From assembly GCF_020509005.1 (NCBI RefSeq), contig NC_063012.1:2976001-3040000 (forward strand): a DNA stretch of 64,000 nucleotides, given 5' to 3'. The stretch comes from Fulvia fulva. Lineage: Eukaryota > Ascomycota > Dothideomycetes > Mycosphaerellales > Mycosphaerellaceae. Both the position numbers and the translations under genes were made by a program. Shown here in pieces: positions 43,503 to 57,003 of the stretch. The notes beneath the pieces were generated by a model that ran no database searches, was not told the origin of the DNA, and saw nothing but the letters and a program-made list of their open reading frames with translations. How positions within the stretch are numbered: position 1 is the first letter of the stretch; every line of letters begins with the position of its first letter.

Positions 43503-44541
43503 TACTTTACGTCTATCTTACGAGAAGGTCTCTCTATTGTCTAGTTCTTAGTACTTACCTATACTTCGTCGCCTTTAGCGTACCGTAGTATAGGTATACG
43601 CGTCTAGTTTACGTACTTAGCTTAGACTACTTATACTAAGGCTATCTACTACCGTAAGTATTAGTATATCTCTTATTTCTTAGCCGTAAACTTGTCCGCG
43701 GACTCGGCGTCTAGTCGTTATTTATATAGCATTAGTAGTATAGGTAAGTCTAAGTCGAACTTAGAGAACCTTAGATTACGCCTAGTATTAGTATAGAACG
43801 GCGAGACGCCTATTATTACGGACACTATATTGTTTGCTATAAACTTAGCTAATAGAGTCTAATCTAGCTAGTCGTCCTAGGTATAGTTAATAAAGATATA
43901 TAGGTATTGCTCTATTACTTTGTTCGTATTCTCCGACTGTCTATCTATTTCTAGGTAGAACGACGAAGATAGCTTTCGATTAATACTTAGTAGCGCGTAT
44001 ATCCTACGCTAGAATACGGAAATCTATTACGTACTACGATCCGCGATAATAGACTCCGGGAGCCTATGTCTACTAAACACGTACTTAAGGAATACTAGTA
44101 CGTAATACTCTACTATTATCGAGGTGATAGGAATGATATGTTGCTCCTTAGTTAAGCGGTATATAACGGTTATAATGTTCTTATACGTTTATCCGTCGAC
44201 TACGCTTATTCCCTTCGGTAGTTTGACTATAAAGTTAATAGAGATATCCTCCTAAGCGCTAAATAGTACTAGTAGCGGTCTTAATAGCCCTAGGTACTAG
44301 ATATTAGTGTTCTTATTCGTACGGTAAGCGCGGTAGGCACGTATATAGCTCTTAATAAATCGTGCGATATCTAGCTAGGTATAGTTACGAGCTACTAATT
44401 TATACGTCTTCTCGTCCCCTAATTAACTAGCTACTATATAGTCGTAGAAAGCCTATACGATACGAGTACGTACCGGGATTTCACCTTTATCTAGATTGTC
44501 TTCTAACTCTAGAGGAACGAATAGGCTATAACTACTATATA
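43503..44541 (-). pseudogene. G4 pol relic, integrase part
   Basis: Continuation of G4 after chimeric LINE 2. Read leftwards, an integrase C-terminal core is recognisable near 43890-43790 (DWL..AKFIANNIVSVIIGVSPF), corresponding to the usual AEFAYN..H.STG.SPF block. A linker region follows towards 43517. It is interrupted at 44541 by the full-length LINE B. Confidence 0.8.
44527..44541. repeat. 15-bp target site duplication of LINE B copy L3 (left)
   Basis: TATAACTACTATATA at 44527-44541 recurs exactly at 49492-49506. Confidence 0.95.
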
Positions 44542-47500
44542 GATAGATTTGTTATTCCCCTGTTCTAGGACCCTATCCGGCCTATATAGGTATATATCTA
44601 TTGTTATATATAAAGGGAAACCCGAATAGGTGAAAACCCTTCCCGCCCCTAACTTCTCCTTATCTAGATTAGCTTTCCCTCTAAACGTACGTAGTCTATG
44701 TCACTACCCCGTTAGCCCCCGCTCCTAGCCGGTCTCGTCGCGGTACGTCGTGTCCTCTCTTCCTATACTACTCCTACTAGGCGGTACTGTTCTAGCTAGC
44801 CCTTCTCTAGTATCTAGTTCGTAATACGCCGTAGGTCCTTAGCGTTATTAAGAAGTGCCCTAATCGTCCGGTTCCTCGCCTTTGCTATCTACTCCCCCCT
44901 TCCTAGCGACTACCTCGGATAGACGAGGAGTGCGTACCGTACGTTCTAGGAGCGATAGCCGTAGGGGTAGCTAGTATTCGTGTATCCTAGAACCTTCCTC
45001 TATAATAGGTACCCCTAGAGGCCGATGTGTTCGCTTCGTAGTTAGGTTACTATACTACTCTATACCCTCGTAAGGCGGTAGTAGATAAGCTTCGGGGGGT
45101 GCTTGACCGCGGATTTTGTAGCTAACTATTCCTTAGGTTATCCCGGTAGCTAAGGGCGTCTACTATACCCTATAACCTAGTTATTCTACCTCTCTTTCTA
45201 TAGTTACTCTACAAACGATTTCTTACCTTCCTATTATACTACTAGCTATTCGTCCCTTACCCGGTAGTTCGGCTCGTTTCCGGGTCGAATGCCCCTATAC
45301 GCTAGTACTAATTCGCGGGCCCTTACGACTATACTAGCGATAACCTTCTATACTAGGTACTGTGCCGACTTGCCTAAGTAGGAGGTCCGTAGTCCCTAGA
45401 TATATAGGTCGATCGGCGGTATAGCTGTCTCGTACTTAAGCATCCTCGTTAGTATCGACTTATATACCCCGGTGACCTTCCTTAGGCATTAGTTTTAGAT
45501 CTTCGCTAGCGGCGCGACGAGTCCCTTCGATAGGTAGGCCCTCTCGCCTAATAACTATACTTAGCTACTATAGGTAAGGACTAGCCGTATAATAGCCGTA
45601 TATAGAAGTCGTAACTACCGGAAGTCCGCCCCCTATATAGACGTAGTAAGCCTCTAGTATAATACTATATTCTGTTTAGCTTTCCGTAATATTGCCTATA
45701 CGTACTTCCTCTACCGTAGCGCCGGGTCTACCTATAGTCCGAGGATCCTAAGCTGATTTACCGGGTTAGTCGTATACCCCTATATCTAGATAGAAGCTTA
45801 TATATTATAGAACCGTGGCCGGCGCGTAAAGTGTATTAGATTGTACTTTTCTAGGGCAAACCGAGCCCCGTACCTCCTAGCCTAGTCCTCGTAGATCTTG
45901 TGCTTCTCTTCTAGTAGCCTATAGTTCTCCTTAGTCGAGGACGACTACGCTAGGATGTTTATGTCGTCTACGAAGCCGCTCGTAGCGGTGTTCTGGGATT
46001 CTAGGGCTAGGAGTAGCGTCGCTATAAAGATAAGGAACAGAATAGGTACTAGCGTTAAGCCTTACGGGATTCTAGTATAGACTACTTGAAATAGGCTTCT
46101 ATACTAGCCGACTAGGATCGACGTACTACGGCTTTAGAGGTAGGACCGTACGAAGTTGATAAGCTACTTAGGGAGTCCTTTCGACCTTAGGATATAGAGT
46201 AGCCGCGGGTATAATACGTAGTCGAAGGCTCCCGATATGTCTAGGCTAAGTAAGGAAGCTACCTTGTCCCTATTCTTATACTAGATAGCCTTTACCTAAG
46301 AGGTGATAAGTTCTATCGCGGATAGCGTCGATCGCTATAGGCGCGTACCTATCTAGGTGTCCGGGAGTAGGGAGTGTTCCTCTACCGCCTCGGAGAGTCT
46401 CGTTATAACTAGCTTCTTAAGCGCCTTCCTAAGAGTATTAAGGAGCGCAATTAGGCGGTACGACTTTACCTACGTATAGTCTTCCTTCTACGGCTTACGT
46501 AGGACTACTATCGTCGATTGTTTAAAAGCTATCGGGTAGTATCCGGTCTATAGGCAGGCGTTAAAGATCGCTATAACTACTAGGGCTAGTTGATCTCTAC
46601 ACTTCTTTAGTAGCTCGTTTAGGATCCTATCCGGCCCCGGGGCTTTCTTCGCCGGTAACTTCCTTAGTATAGCGGCAACTTCTCCCTCGGACACCTCCTA
46701 TTAGACCGCGATGCTAGGGGCTAGGGGAGTAGAGCTGTTTATGTCGCTTAGATTAGCCTCGACTAGGGGCGGGAAGAACTTACTAGCTAGTAGACGCGCC
46801 TTGGCCTCGGGGTCGCTAAACGGGCTACTAGGCGATTATAGCGCTAGGATAGAGAAGGAGGGGCCCTATATAGGGTCCTATCGGGCCTATTTCGCTAGCT
46901 TCTACATCCTCTCTAGCTTGCCGGCGATTTCTTCTACTATAGTCCTCTAGCCGACTGCTTTCTCCCTTCGTATTATAGCTTTCTTCTATTAGTATACCTC
47001 CCTATATACGTTCTAGGCCTCCTCGCTATAGCTGCTCGTCTATACCCGGCGGGCTCTCCTTACTTCTCTTACTACCGTAGTATACTCTAGCGTCTAGTAT
47101 AGTTTAGACTATGTCGTTAGTTAGGTAAGCGGAACGTAAAGTGAGGTCGCTTTTCTTATTTCGTCTATCAACCCCTAGACTGCTTCGTCTATCTCGTCTT
47201 TACTATTATATTGCTACTACGCGATCAAGACTAGCCTCTTAGAGTTATCGAGGTACGCCTAGATATTGGCCTAGTAGGCCTTTCCCTAGTTTAGCTTAGG
47301 GGTTCTCGCTAGTATACGTTATATCTATATCGTAATAGAGGTCCTGACTAGTATATAGTCTAACGACGCCTCGAGTTTATATTCGATCCTATAGTAGGTT
47401 ACCGTATAGTAGTAGCTATCTAAGATCTAGGAGAGGTCGATCGTACCTTAGAGTCCCCCTCTCTTCTAGGTGCCTAGGTCCTTCGGGGTATTAAGGGCAA

Positions 47501-49491
47501 TTACGTTGCTCGCTATTAAGTCGAGTACTTCGTCGGCTATAGGGTACGGCTATATAAGGCTTTCCTAGGAAGGGTAGTGTATATTAAAGTCTCCTACTAC
47601 GATGTAGTACCCTTGTCTCTTAAGCGTACTGTCTAGGTGTCTATAGACCCCTAGGTCGCGGCTAGACCTCGAGGCTAGCGGTTATATATATAGGTTGTGT
47701 ATCTAGGTGCTACCTACGTAGAGGGAGGTAATATCGCCCCCGCCTTCTTCGTCTACGTAGTATACTACCTCCTAGTCGGATTCTAGTATGTCCTTATTAA
47801 TATAGAAGCACGTACGGGGTCTGCCGTCGCCTCGTAGGTATGTCGTATAGCCTAGTAACTTGTAGGTCGTTAGTCTCTTATAGTACGGGCTAATCTATAG
47901 CTCCTAGATTGTAAGGACGTAGTAGACGCGCGGGTCCGCCTCGTATAGGAAATGGTTCTAGACTATATCCTTACTATAGTTAACGTTATACTAGATAATA
48001 CTAAGCGTATCGAGGCTAGTTATCGGTATCGATAATCATTTCCTCTATATCGTCCTATGTCCTACTACCCTATACGTCCTAGTCTACGCCTATCGGCTAT
48101 ATACTAAAGAGGAGCCGGGCCTAGTTAGATTCCCTCGCCGTAGCTAGTAGAGTACGTGGCCTCCCGTACGCCCTAGGTTACGTATCCTTTATATCGTTCT
48201 CGGCCCTAGGGCGCTTATACCCGACCGCCGCTAGTTAGTTCCGGTATAGGCTAGCCTTACGGTCGCCGTAGAATCTTAGGGCGACGGTTCTGTTTGTAAT
48301 TGCCTTGTTTTTCGCTAGTTTCCGCTATAGGCATTCCGTACTATACGATAGGTAGTACCCCGGACAGTTCGCGTACCGTCTCGTAGTCGATATATAGTCC
48401 CTAGACATATAGTCTCCTATATAGTTCGAGCAGGCCTACTCGTTTATACACGTGTAGGTTTGGTGTCTATACTGTTAGTATTTGAAGCATTAGAGGATAC
48501 GAAAGGATAAGGAGTACTTTTCTACTATCTTAAGGCTATATTACTAGACTAGGCCTTGTTCTATCGCTAGATCCGCCGCTTTCGCGTCTTATAGCTATAC
48601 TATTAGCGCCGAGGCCTTCTTACCTTCTAGCCATTTCCTATAGAGCCAAGTCGCCTTCTAGATTAGAGAGTTAAGAGTGACCGGGTTGTCCTCTTAGAGA
48701 GCGCGTAGGTGACCCTAGTTAGTTAGGTCAAACTCCTTAGGTATGTCGTGGACTAGGATCGTAAATTGTTTCGTTAAGACCTTCGCTAATGCCGCAACCT
48801 TAGATACCTACTATAGCTATGCCTCTAGGTGCCTCCTAGTAGTAGTAGAGCTAGTATAGATCTATAGAGTACTATTAAACTGTTAGTTCACTACGACTAC
48901 CCCTAGTTAGTTAATTCGTTAGGCGAGCTCCTTGTTCGATAGCTTCGCAACTTCGGCCTAGTCTTCCTTTGCTATAATGCGGATCGTAACTATATCGTGC
49001 GTTAGGCGGGGGCCTAGTATCGATGCCGCGACCGATACCTAGCTATAGGGGTGTTGATTCCGGGTGGCCTTACTAATCGCCTAGGACGTCGTCCTCATTT
49101 CTTATTGCCCTCGGTAATACGATAGTATAAGCGCCGTGCGTAGCTAAGTGATCATTACCTATAGAGACCGGTAAGGGAGCTAATCGTTAATTTCTATACT
49201 TTTTACGTCCTCTATAAGTTGCTACTAGTTGTCTTAGGGGGGCTTTGCCTATAGGGCCGTAGGCGCCGTTAGTACCGTAGCCTAGGCTACTATTGCCTAG
49301 GAGTTGCCTAATGTAGCTAGGCACCTCTACGGCGTTTAGAGCTAAAGAAACAGGGTGAGGAGAGCTTTAAGCTATCTAGATTAAATGAGGTAGAACTCCC
49401 TTAGTCCTAGGGGTAGTGGCCTGCTTTATATATCGTTAGAATGGCCTTAATAAGAGCTTTCGAATATGTCTTGTTTTAGCGTAGAGATCGA
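44542..49491 (-). pseudogene. Full-length LINE B copy L3 (4950 bp), RIP-mutated
   Basis: This is the most complete LINE of the window, bounded by a perfect 15-bp duplication. On the minus strand it has a 5' region, ORF1 at about 49340-48190 with CCHC-type knuckles near 48500-48300 (some Cys retained, others Tyr), an APE-type endonuclease at about 48000-47290 (VGDFNIHYPS near 47590, DYILVRTSI near 47360), and RT at about 46660-45940 (GPDRILNELL near 46630, LDISGAFDYV near 46230, GFVDDINIL near 45970 with both Asp kept). A Tad-type C-terminal region and a short CTAT tail follow. Stops of RIP type interrupt both frames. Its 5' end shows that LINE B does not naturally carry the WEIRD-like module. 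Confidence 0.92.
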
Positions 49492-51456
49492 TATAACTAC
49501 TATATACATTCTTAATATATATTATACCTCCGACTAGGACTATATAACGGTTATCGATACGGTGCTTCCTTAGTAAGATGTATAGATCATCTCGTTCTAG
49601 CTATTAAACGGCTTCCTTAGCCTCTAGTTACGTATAGAGTCCTAGAATAGCGGTCGTAAGCGGGGCTATAACGTCATTATTTTATACCGATAATACTCTA
49701 GTAGACGATAGGTTTAGGATACGATCTAGGCCTAGTAACACCTAATACTACTATTAGTTTCGTAGGTTATCTAGGTCTCTAGGCTTCGGTAAGTCCTATA
49801 AACGTCGGGTTAAGCTATCTAGCTTAGTACCTTAAACTCCTAGCCTATAGACGATCTTAAAGAAGAACTACGAGAGAAACTCGGCCTAGTAAGCTTCTCT
49901 ACGGTTTCATTACTTCGTACTTATAAACTATTCGAGGTTCTTATAATCGGAGTATATAAGCGTCGGCTTGTCCTTAGATTCCGGGTCTAGTAGATTCTTA
50001 TAATCGTCGGTACCGTATTTATTAATAGTTAGCTCCGATCGCTATTCCTCGAAAGCTTATATAATAGCTAGGAGCTCCTTATCGTAGATATCGTAGTCAT
50101 ATTACTAGGGATCTATCTTCTTAGATATATAAGTAATAGGATATAACACTCCTCGCTCGTCACGTTATAAGAGTACTACTACTATTACGTAATCTAAGGC
50201 ATCTATTTCTAGAATAGTCTCTCGCGCTAGGTAGAAGTGTTTTAAGGTGGGCGTATCGATAAGTACTTGCTTTAATACCTCGAACGCCTATTAATATACT
50301 AGAGACTAGTCCTATAGGACATTCTTCCCCGTAAGCTTTGTTATAGGCAAGTAGATCTTACTAAAATCCTTAATAAACCTACGGTAGAAGTTAGTAAACC
50401 CTATAAACGATAAGATGTCGGTGATATTCGCGGGTATAGGCTAATTCTTAACGTATTTAATCTTAGCTAGGTCTATCTTAATGCCCTTATTTATAATAAT
50501 GACACCTAGATAAGTATTCTCGTGTCTAAAGAACTCGTATTTATTAATATCTAACTAGAGCCCGGCGGCATCTAGCTTTCGTAGAACCTTTAGGACATAT
50601 TAGACATACTCTTCTCTTGTCTTACTAAAGACAAGTACGTCATTAAGGTAATATAATACGAAGTTATCTAGAAGTACCCTTAGTATATCGTTTATAAATG
50701 ACTAAAACGTTCCTAGTATATTATATAGTCTAAAGGGCATAACTACGTACTTAAACTACCTATATCTAGTAGTAAAGGCCGTTTTCTACTCGTCTCCTAC
50801 TATAATACGGATGCGATTAAACGTAGCGATAATATCTAGCTTAGTGAACTATTACGCGCTAGTAATACGATCTAAGGTCTCTTAAAATAGTAGAATCGGA
50901 TAGTGACTCTTCGTCGTAAGCGCGCTTAGAGCTCTATAGTCTACGTGTACTCGTAGCCCTCTACCCGGCTTTTTGACTATTAGAATAGGTACTACTACTA
51001 GTAATACGCTTCTCTAAATAAAACCTTTCTTAAGTTAGTTATTAATCTACTTCTTAATCACCTTATTCTCTCGTATAGGAAAGGAGTATAGTCTTCGAAA
51101 TAGCGGTGTCTAACTATTCTTTAGCTTAATCTTATAGTCTACGCTAGGCCGTCGCGGTAGGACCTTATCTACTTCCTTACGGCTAAATAGCCTAGCTATT
51201 TCCCTAAACTCTTCTAGTAACAAAGGGATAGGATCCTAGTCTTTGTCCTTCCCGTTTATAAAACGTTAATAGTCGTTAGCTAATATAGTAGAGGCGTTAA
51301 GTTGCCGCTAGGTATAGTTACCCCGGGGCTCCTCCTATCTATCTATATTTTCTTAAGTATTAGTATCTACTAATATCGTCGCGCTACCTCCTAGTACTAG
51401 CTTCGCTCTTATACCGAAAGCCTTTAGTATTCACGCGGATAGAAACCTTCGATATA
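49492..51456 (-). pseudogene. G4 pol relic, RNase H and RT part
   Basis: Read leftwards from 51000: RT with [16 protein letters not shown] near 50970, FTKLDIIATFNRIRI near 50840, and YYLNDVLVFS near 50655, where the first catalytic Asp of the YxDD box is Asn. RNase H follows near 50200-49880 ([29 protein letters not shown]). The frame is broken by RIP stops. The upstream protease and gag are missing because the sequence changes at about 51457 to a LINE B scrap and then LINE D. Confidence 0.87.
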
Positions 51457-51496
51457 GCTAACTAGGCCCGGCTCCCCTTTAGTATATAACCGATAG
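51457..51496 (+). repeat. 40-bp scrap identical to part of LINE B
   Basis: Forty bases from CTAACTAGG to CCGATAGG match 15027-15066 of LINE B perfectly, although both loci are RIP-mutated. It lies exactly between G4 and LINE D copy 2 and has no LINE B sequence on either side. Confidence 0.75.
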
Positions 51497-54400
51497 GGAA
51501 AACGAACTACGATAATAAACGAAGGGGCGATAGCGTCGTAAAAGTTAAGAGCGCCCTTAAAAGGCGGCGAACGAAGGGAAACACGCGGAGCGACGACGCG
51601 CCCGGAAGAATCGAATCACGGAGACTATCTACTATAACGACTATAATAACTATAAGCTACTAACTAGAAGAACTAATATACGAAATACGGTATAGACACG
51701 GTAGAATATACCGCGATTATATACGAAATTATAGCTACCCTCGCGAGCGCTAATCTACTCTACGAACGCGTGATCCGTAGCCTCCTCGAGAGCTAAGCTA
51801 AAGCGATCTAGGAGCTACTACGGGCGACGAAGGCGCTAGCGCTAGTAAAGGAAGTGACGAACGCGGACCTCCTACGGGAGATCTTAGCGCTACGAAGAGC
51901 TAGGCCGGCGATATATGCCTAAGTAGCTATAGTAGCCGTAGAGTAACTAACGTACCGCGTTAGGCTTATTTAGCGCGAGGTCACGATATATATAGACAAC
52001 CCTAAAGAAAGAGAGCGGGTAGCGGTACTATCGTACTAACGCCTCGTAGAGTAGGCGCGCTAGGCTAGTAAACAAGACATTATTATAGCCTAGAAGCTAA
52101 AGAGTAGAGACGTACGCTATACGCTCGTAACTATAGCGGGGAGACCGACGCTACTATAGAGCGTAGCCTAGGCGGTCGAGGTACTAAACGCGAAGAGCGT
52201 AGCGCCGGTCGCGCTAGTATACTAGGCCCTTATATACGGTGTCCGAGTTAATACCTTCCTAGTAGAGACTAGCCCGGTAGCGATAGAGGAGGCTATCGTG
52301 AAGGATAACTAGGCTACTATTCTAGGCCTCGTTATTACCTAGGCGTATAAGCTAAAGAAGCCGGAACGAATAGAGCGGAAATACTCGTTACTCGTACTCG
52401 CGTTTAAGTATAATAGCTAGAGGATCTAGGCTATAGAGAAGGGACTAGTCCTAGCCTACTCGTACTACTACGTTAAAAAGTACGACTATACCTATATAGT
52501 AACCTAGTACTTCCGGTACTAGGGACTCGGGTATACTATAAAGTATTATTAGTAGGAGACCTACTACGGCTACTACGCGAAGGTATATAATACCTATAAA
52601 TACCCCTAACCTAAGATAAGTAAGTACGCTAACTACGGCGGGGACTATAAGGCGTAGATAGGCGGATATAGAGTAAAGAGATAGGTAGCGGGATAGGCGG
52701 TAGGAGCGCGCCTAGGTATATACTAGGAAAGAGGAGGAATAGCGATAGTACTATACCGTCTAAGAATCGACGCCGATAGCTTCTAGCCGGTTATATATAG
52801 GAGTAAGAAGAGACGGCTAAATAGCGATAGACGTATAATATACGGAGTAGGCCGACTAGCGTATACCGACCCCCGGGCTTAGGGCCTCGGATAGACGCGC
52901 CTCGATACGACGATATTCCGCCCCTATAGAGGTAGCGCGGCCTTACCGGTAGCTACGCTAGCGACGCCGGCCCCGCGATAGGATAACGAAGGCGAGCGCG
53001 AGGGCAACAAGGACGACAATATAGTAGTAAACCTACGGAGGTAGAATAGGGAACTATAGCTAATATAATAGTCTAACTATAAATAGTACGCTTATCTAGC
53101 TAACTATCGTATAGTATAACGCTAATAAGAGTAAGGATAAGGCCTAGAAGCTACTCCCTAGCCTACTATACCCTAGCCGGTACTATATAGTCGCTATCTA
53201 AGAGTAGTAGACAAACGGAGAGACAATACTCGTAGACCCGAGATACTACCTTATAGTACCCTAAGGTAACTAGCCGGTAGCGCGGGTCTACTTCTATATA
53301 AGTAAAGAAATCGCGATAATAACGTAGACGACCTATACCTACTCTAGCGATATAGCCTCTCTACGGCTACGCCTTACCGACGGCAAGACAATAGCTATCT
53401 ATAACGTCTATAACCCGTACTTAGTACCGGGCTCGATAGAAGATAATAGCTAGTCGGCCACCCTCTACTAGCTCTAAGAAGCTCTCTAAGAGGAAGCTAA
53501 TATATATATCCTAGTCGGCGACCTTAACCTCTACTACTAAAGATAGGGAGGCGATAGCGTACCCTCGGCCTATAACGCCGTAGACGCGCTTATCGGTCTA
53601 GTAGAGGTATCCGGCCTTAGCCTAGTACTTCCCGTAGGCACGGCTACGTATTAGTAGAAAAACACGACCTAGACGCTTAACCTAACCTTCGCGATATAGT
53701 AGATAGCCTAGCGGACTGTCTTCTACGATATAGACCGAGAACTCGATACCGGCTATCTAGACTACCTAGCTATCCGTACGACGTTCGACGTAATATACCT
53801 ATAGGCGCTACTAGCCCTAGAACTACGGCATTAGTAGAAGAGAGCGGACTAGAAGGAGATTAATAAGGTACTAAAAGAACGAATAACGGCCCTCGTACCG
53901 CCGGTACCCCTCCGCTTAGAGGCGGAAATCGATACGGCGGTAGAGAGCCTATAGTAGTATATAGTAAGAGTAATCTAGGATAAGTTCTCCTATACCCGAC
54001 CCTCGAAGTACGCGTCGCTAGCCTAGTCGTAGGAATACGTAGACGTAGCCGTATAACGGTAGCGGCGCGGCGCCGGTAGAATAAGATAAAATAGGACGCT
54101 ATATACGCCCGATACCGCCGACTAGATAACGCGAAGGGTAGGATTATTAGGCGCTAGGGTAATATTACGTAGCGTAACGCCGTCCGTAAATTTATAGGAG
54201 ACTAAAGTAAGGTCTAGAAGCTCGCTATATAGGCGCGTACGAGGAAGCCGGAGACGCCGCTACTACTACTATAGTTCCTACCTATCCGTAATAGGTAAGG
54301 GGTCCTCTAGGAAGCCTAGTAAGGTAGAGCCGACGCGCTAGTAGAGGCGTTCTTCCCTTCTCCGGTCGCTACCCGACTCGACGATATCGAAGGCTTCGTA

Positions 54401-57003
54401 TACCTAATAGAGCTCGAGACTAGCTAAGAGGTAACGGAGGCGGAGGTACTAATAGTACTAAAAGCGGCGCTACTAGACAAGGCTCTAGGACTAGATAAGA
54501 TCCCTAACCGATTCCTAAAGTACTACCGCTAGATACTAGCCCCGTACCTCGCGGGGCCTATTTACGGTATACCTCTAGTAGTTATATAACCGACCCCCTT
54601 CTAGTACTCGAGTATAGTCGTCCTCCGTAAGGAGGGTAAGGCTAGATATAACGTTAGGAAGGCCTACCGCCCGATAGCCCTACTTAGTACGATCGGTAAG
54701 GCGCTAGAGCGTATCGTAGCCGATCGTATCTCTAAGCTAGCCGAGGAGTACTAGCTCCTCCTAGCCGAGTAGATAGGAGCCCGACTAGGGCGGTCTACGA
54801 CGACCGCCCTAGAACTCGTTACGGAATAGGTTTATATAATCTAGGTAATACGCCGATAATAGGTCGCTACCCTACTATCCCTCGATATCTCGGGGGCGTT
54901 CGATAAAGTTTCCTACGCCCGACTACTCTATAACCTCCGGGCGAAAGGTCTACCTAGCTAGCTCGTCGCGTTCGTCAAGTCCTTCCTTAGTAACCGGTCT
55001 ACGTAGCTCGTCCTAGGAGAGTAGCGTAAACCTTAGATACGGCCTATAGAAACGGGGATCCCGTAGGGCTTATCGCTCTCTCCGATCCTCTTCCTTTTCT
55101 TCGCCTCTACGCTCCTCCTACTACTTAGGGGAAGCGCCGGCGGTACTAACTCCTATATAGGCTTTGTCGACGATACGAATATCCTAATATATAGCGACTT
55201 AACCGAGACTAACTACCGCTAACTCGAAGTAGCGCTCGAGGTATATAATAAATAGGTAGCGCGATACGGGGTAGTCTTCGTACCTAAGAAGTACTAGATA
55301 ATCTACCTTACGAGGACCCCGAAGAAGTATAACCTCTAAGCTACGATCGAGGCCGGGACCGGCGTAAGCTAGATTACTCTATAGCTATCTATCCGGGTCC
55401 TAGGATTCTAAGTAGATACGTAACTCCGGTAGTACGCCTACCTAAAGTAGCTCCGGTAGCGGGGAGACTAGAACAAAGCCTTAGTTATACGCCTCGCGGC
55501 CTCTATATAGGGTGTAGCCTTCGTAAAGGCACGCTAGCTAGACAGCTCTATCGTCCGACCGGCGATTACCTTTAGGGCACTAGTCTAGTATCTATCCTAC
55601 GCGACTAGCTAGATAAAGTAGATTTAAAACGTATAGAACGAATGTTTACGTAGGGCGACCGGGGTATACCGTACTATACCGACGTAGGTCCTAGAAGCGG
55701 ATACGTAGATTACGCTACTAGACCTCTACCTCTAATAGCTCGCTATAGGCTATACGCTCTAGACGGCGAATAGTAAGGTAGGGAGCGATATCCGCGCGAC
55801 GTACTAGGCGATCACGACACGCCTTCGATCTATAGCGCCTAAAAAGAAGATAGGACTATAGGCCTAGCGGTAGCTAGATACGTAATAAACCCCGATAGTA
55901 AAATTCCGAGTATAGGCCCTAGCTAGTAGTATACTAGTAATAGGAGCAGGATAGGGACGCGAAGGGCGGAAGGCTATAGTAAACGCGGTCTATAGATATA
56001 TATAGGGAATCTAGAACAAGCGCTAGGAGAAAGGCGAAAGGTACCCGAACGGGTAACTACTACGGCGACGAGTATACCGACGAGAAGACGAGGTAGCGGC
56101 GAAGATAGGACCTATTAGCCGAGATAGAGTAATGCTCTTCCGAGCCCTTACCCGCCTATAGGTAATAGTCGCGATACTACTCCGCTCGGAATATATTAGG
56201 TTTAAAGACTATCTATATCGCCGAAAGGTACCGGGAGTAGATAGTAGCCTATACGAATATAGACGTGTCTAGACGCCGAAACACGTCGTACTGTTCTACC
56301 TACGCTTTCTAGAAGCCCGGTAGGTAATACGCCTCGAGACTAGGGCTATAGACTTCTAATATTTAATAGGTATAGCGCGTAGGATACGAGTAGCGGTACG
56401 AATAGTAATACGGACCGGCCTACTATAGTAGTTCTAGATAGCGGGTAAGATAGTAGTAAGGATAGGGGAGATAGCCTAGGAGGAAGAGCTCTAGGAAGCC
56501 TTCGAAGGCGCCCTACCTATAGACGTAGTAGAACTCCGGTAGTACCGACGACTATATAGGCGGGTAGACCGTAGCCTATAGCGACCCCGGGTATAGGAGG
56601 AGTAGCGATAGGAGTACTAATAGAGTATAGGAGCCCGGAAGGGTCGACTCGTCGTCTACTTAACGGCCAGCTCGTTTTCCGCTCGACGGTCGACCTGTCT
56701 CCTACTTAATAGGCGACCCGCCTCTACTAATAGTCGACCTATCGTCTACTCGATAGTTTGCTAGCTACTAATACTCGTTCCTAGGTACTGGGTAGATTAG
56801 TACTCCGGGGCGGCTAACTACCTAGTACTTACCGCTTCTAGTACGACAGATTGACTAATAAGTAATAGAGAGAACTTACTAATACCTAAAGAGAGTTTTT
56901 CCCCGTACGACGGTTTTCCCCTCTCTCTTCCTTAATAGCCCCCGGCCTCGTAGACCTTTTAGGAGCTAGATAGGCATTACGAAAGTTTTTGTTTATTTAT
57001 ATA
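51497..57003 (+). pseudogene. RIP-mutated Tad-like LINE, family D copy 2
   Basis: A longer sister of copy 1, with about 230 extra bases at the 5' end. ORF1 is at about 51730-53060 with degraded knuckles near 52450-52690. The endonuclease follows at about 53100-53870. RT lies at about 54410-55330, with GKALERIVADR near 54697, LDISGAFDKVSYAR near 54875, GIPQGLSLSP near 55055 and GFVDDTNIL near 55160 with both Asp kept. The C-terminal Tad region runs to about 56640. It ends in a T-rich tail at about 56980. The left flank is a LINE B scrap and the right flank Gypsy G5, so no target duplication is recognisable. Confidence 0.87.

Noticed and set aside
46711..46950. 79-codon plus-strand frame
   Set aside because: It is antisense to the endonuclease-RT linker of LINE B copy L3.
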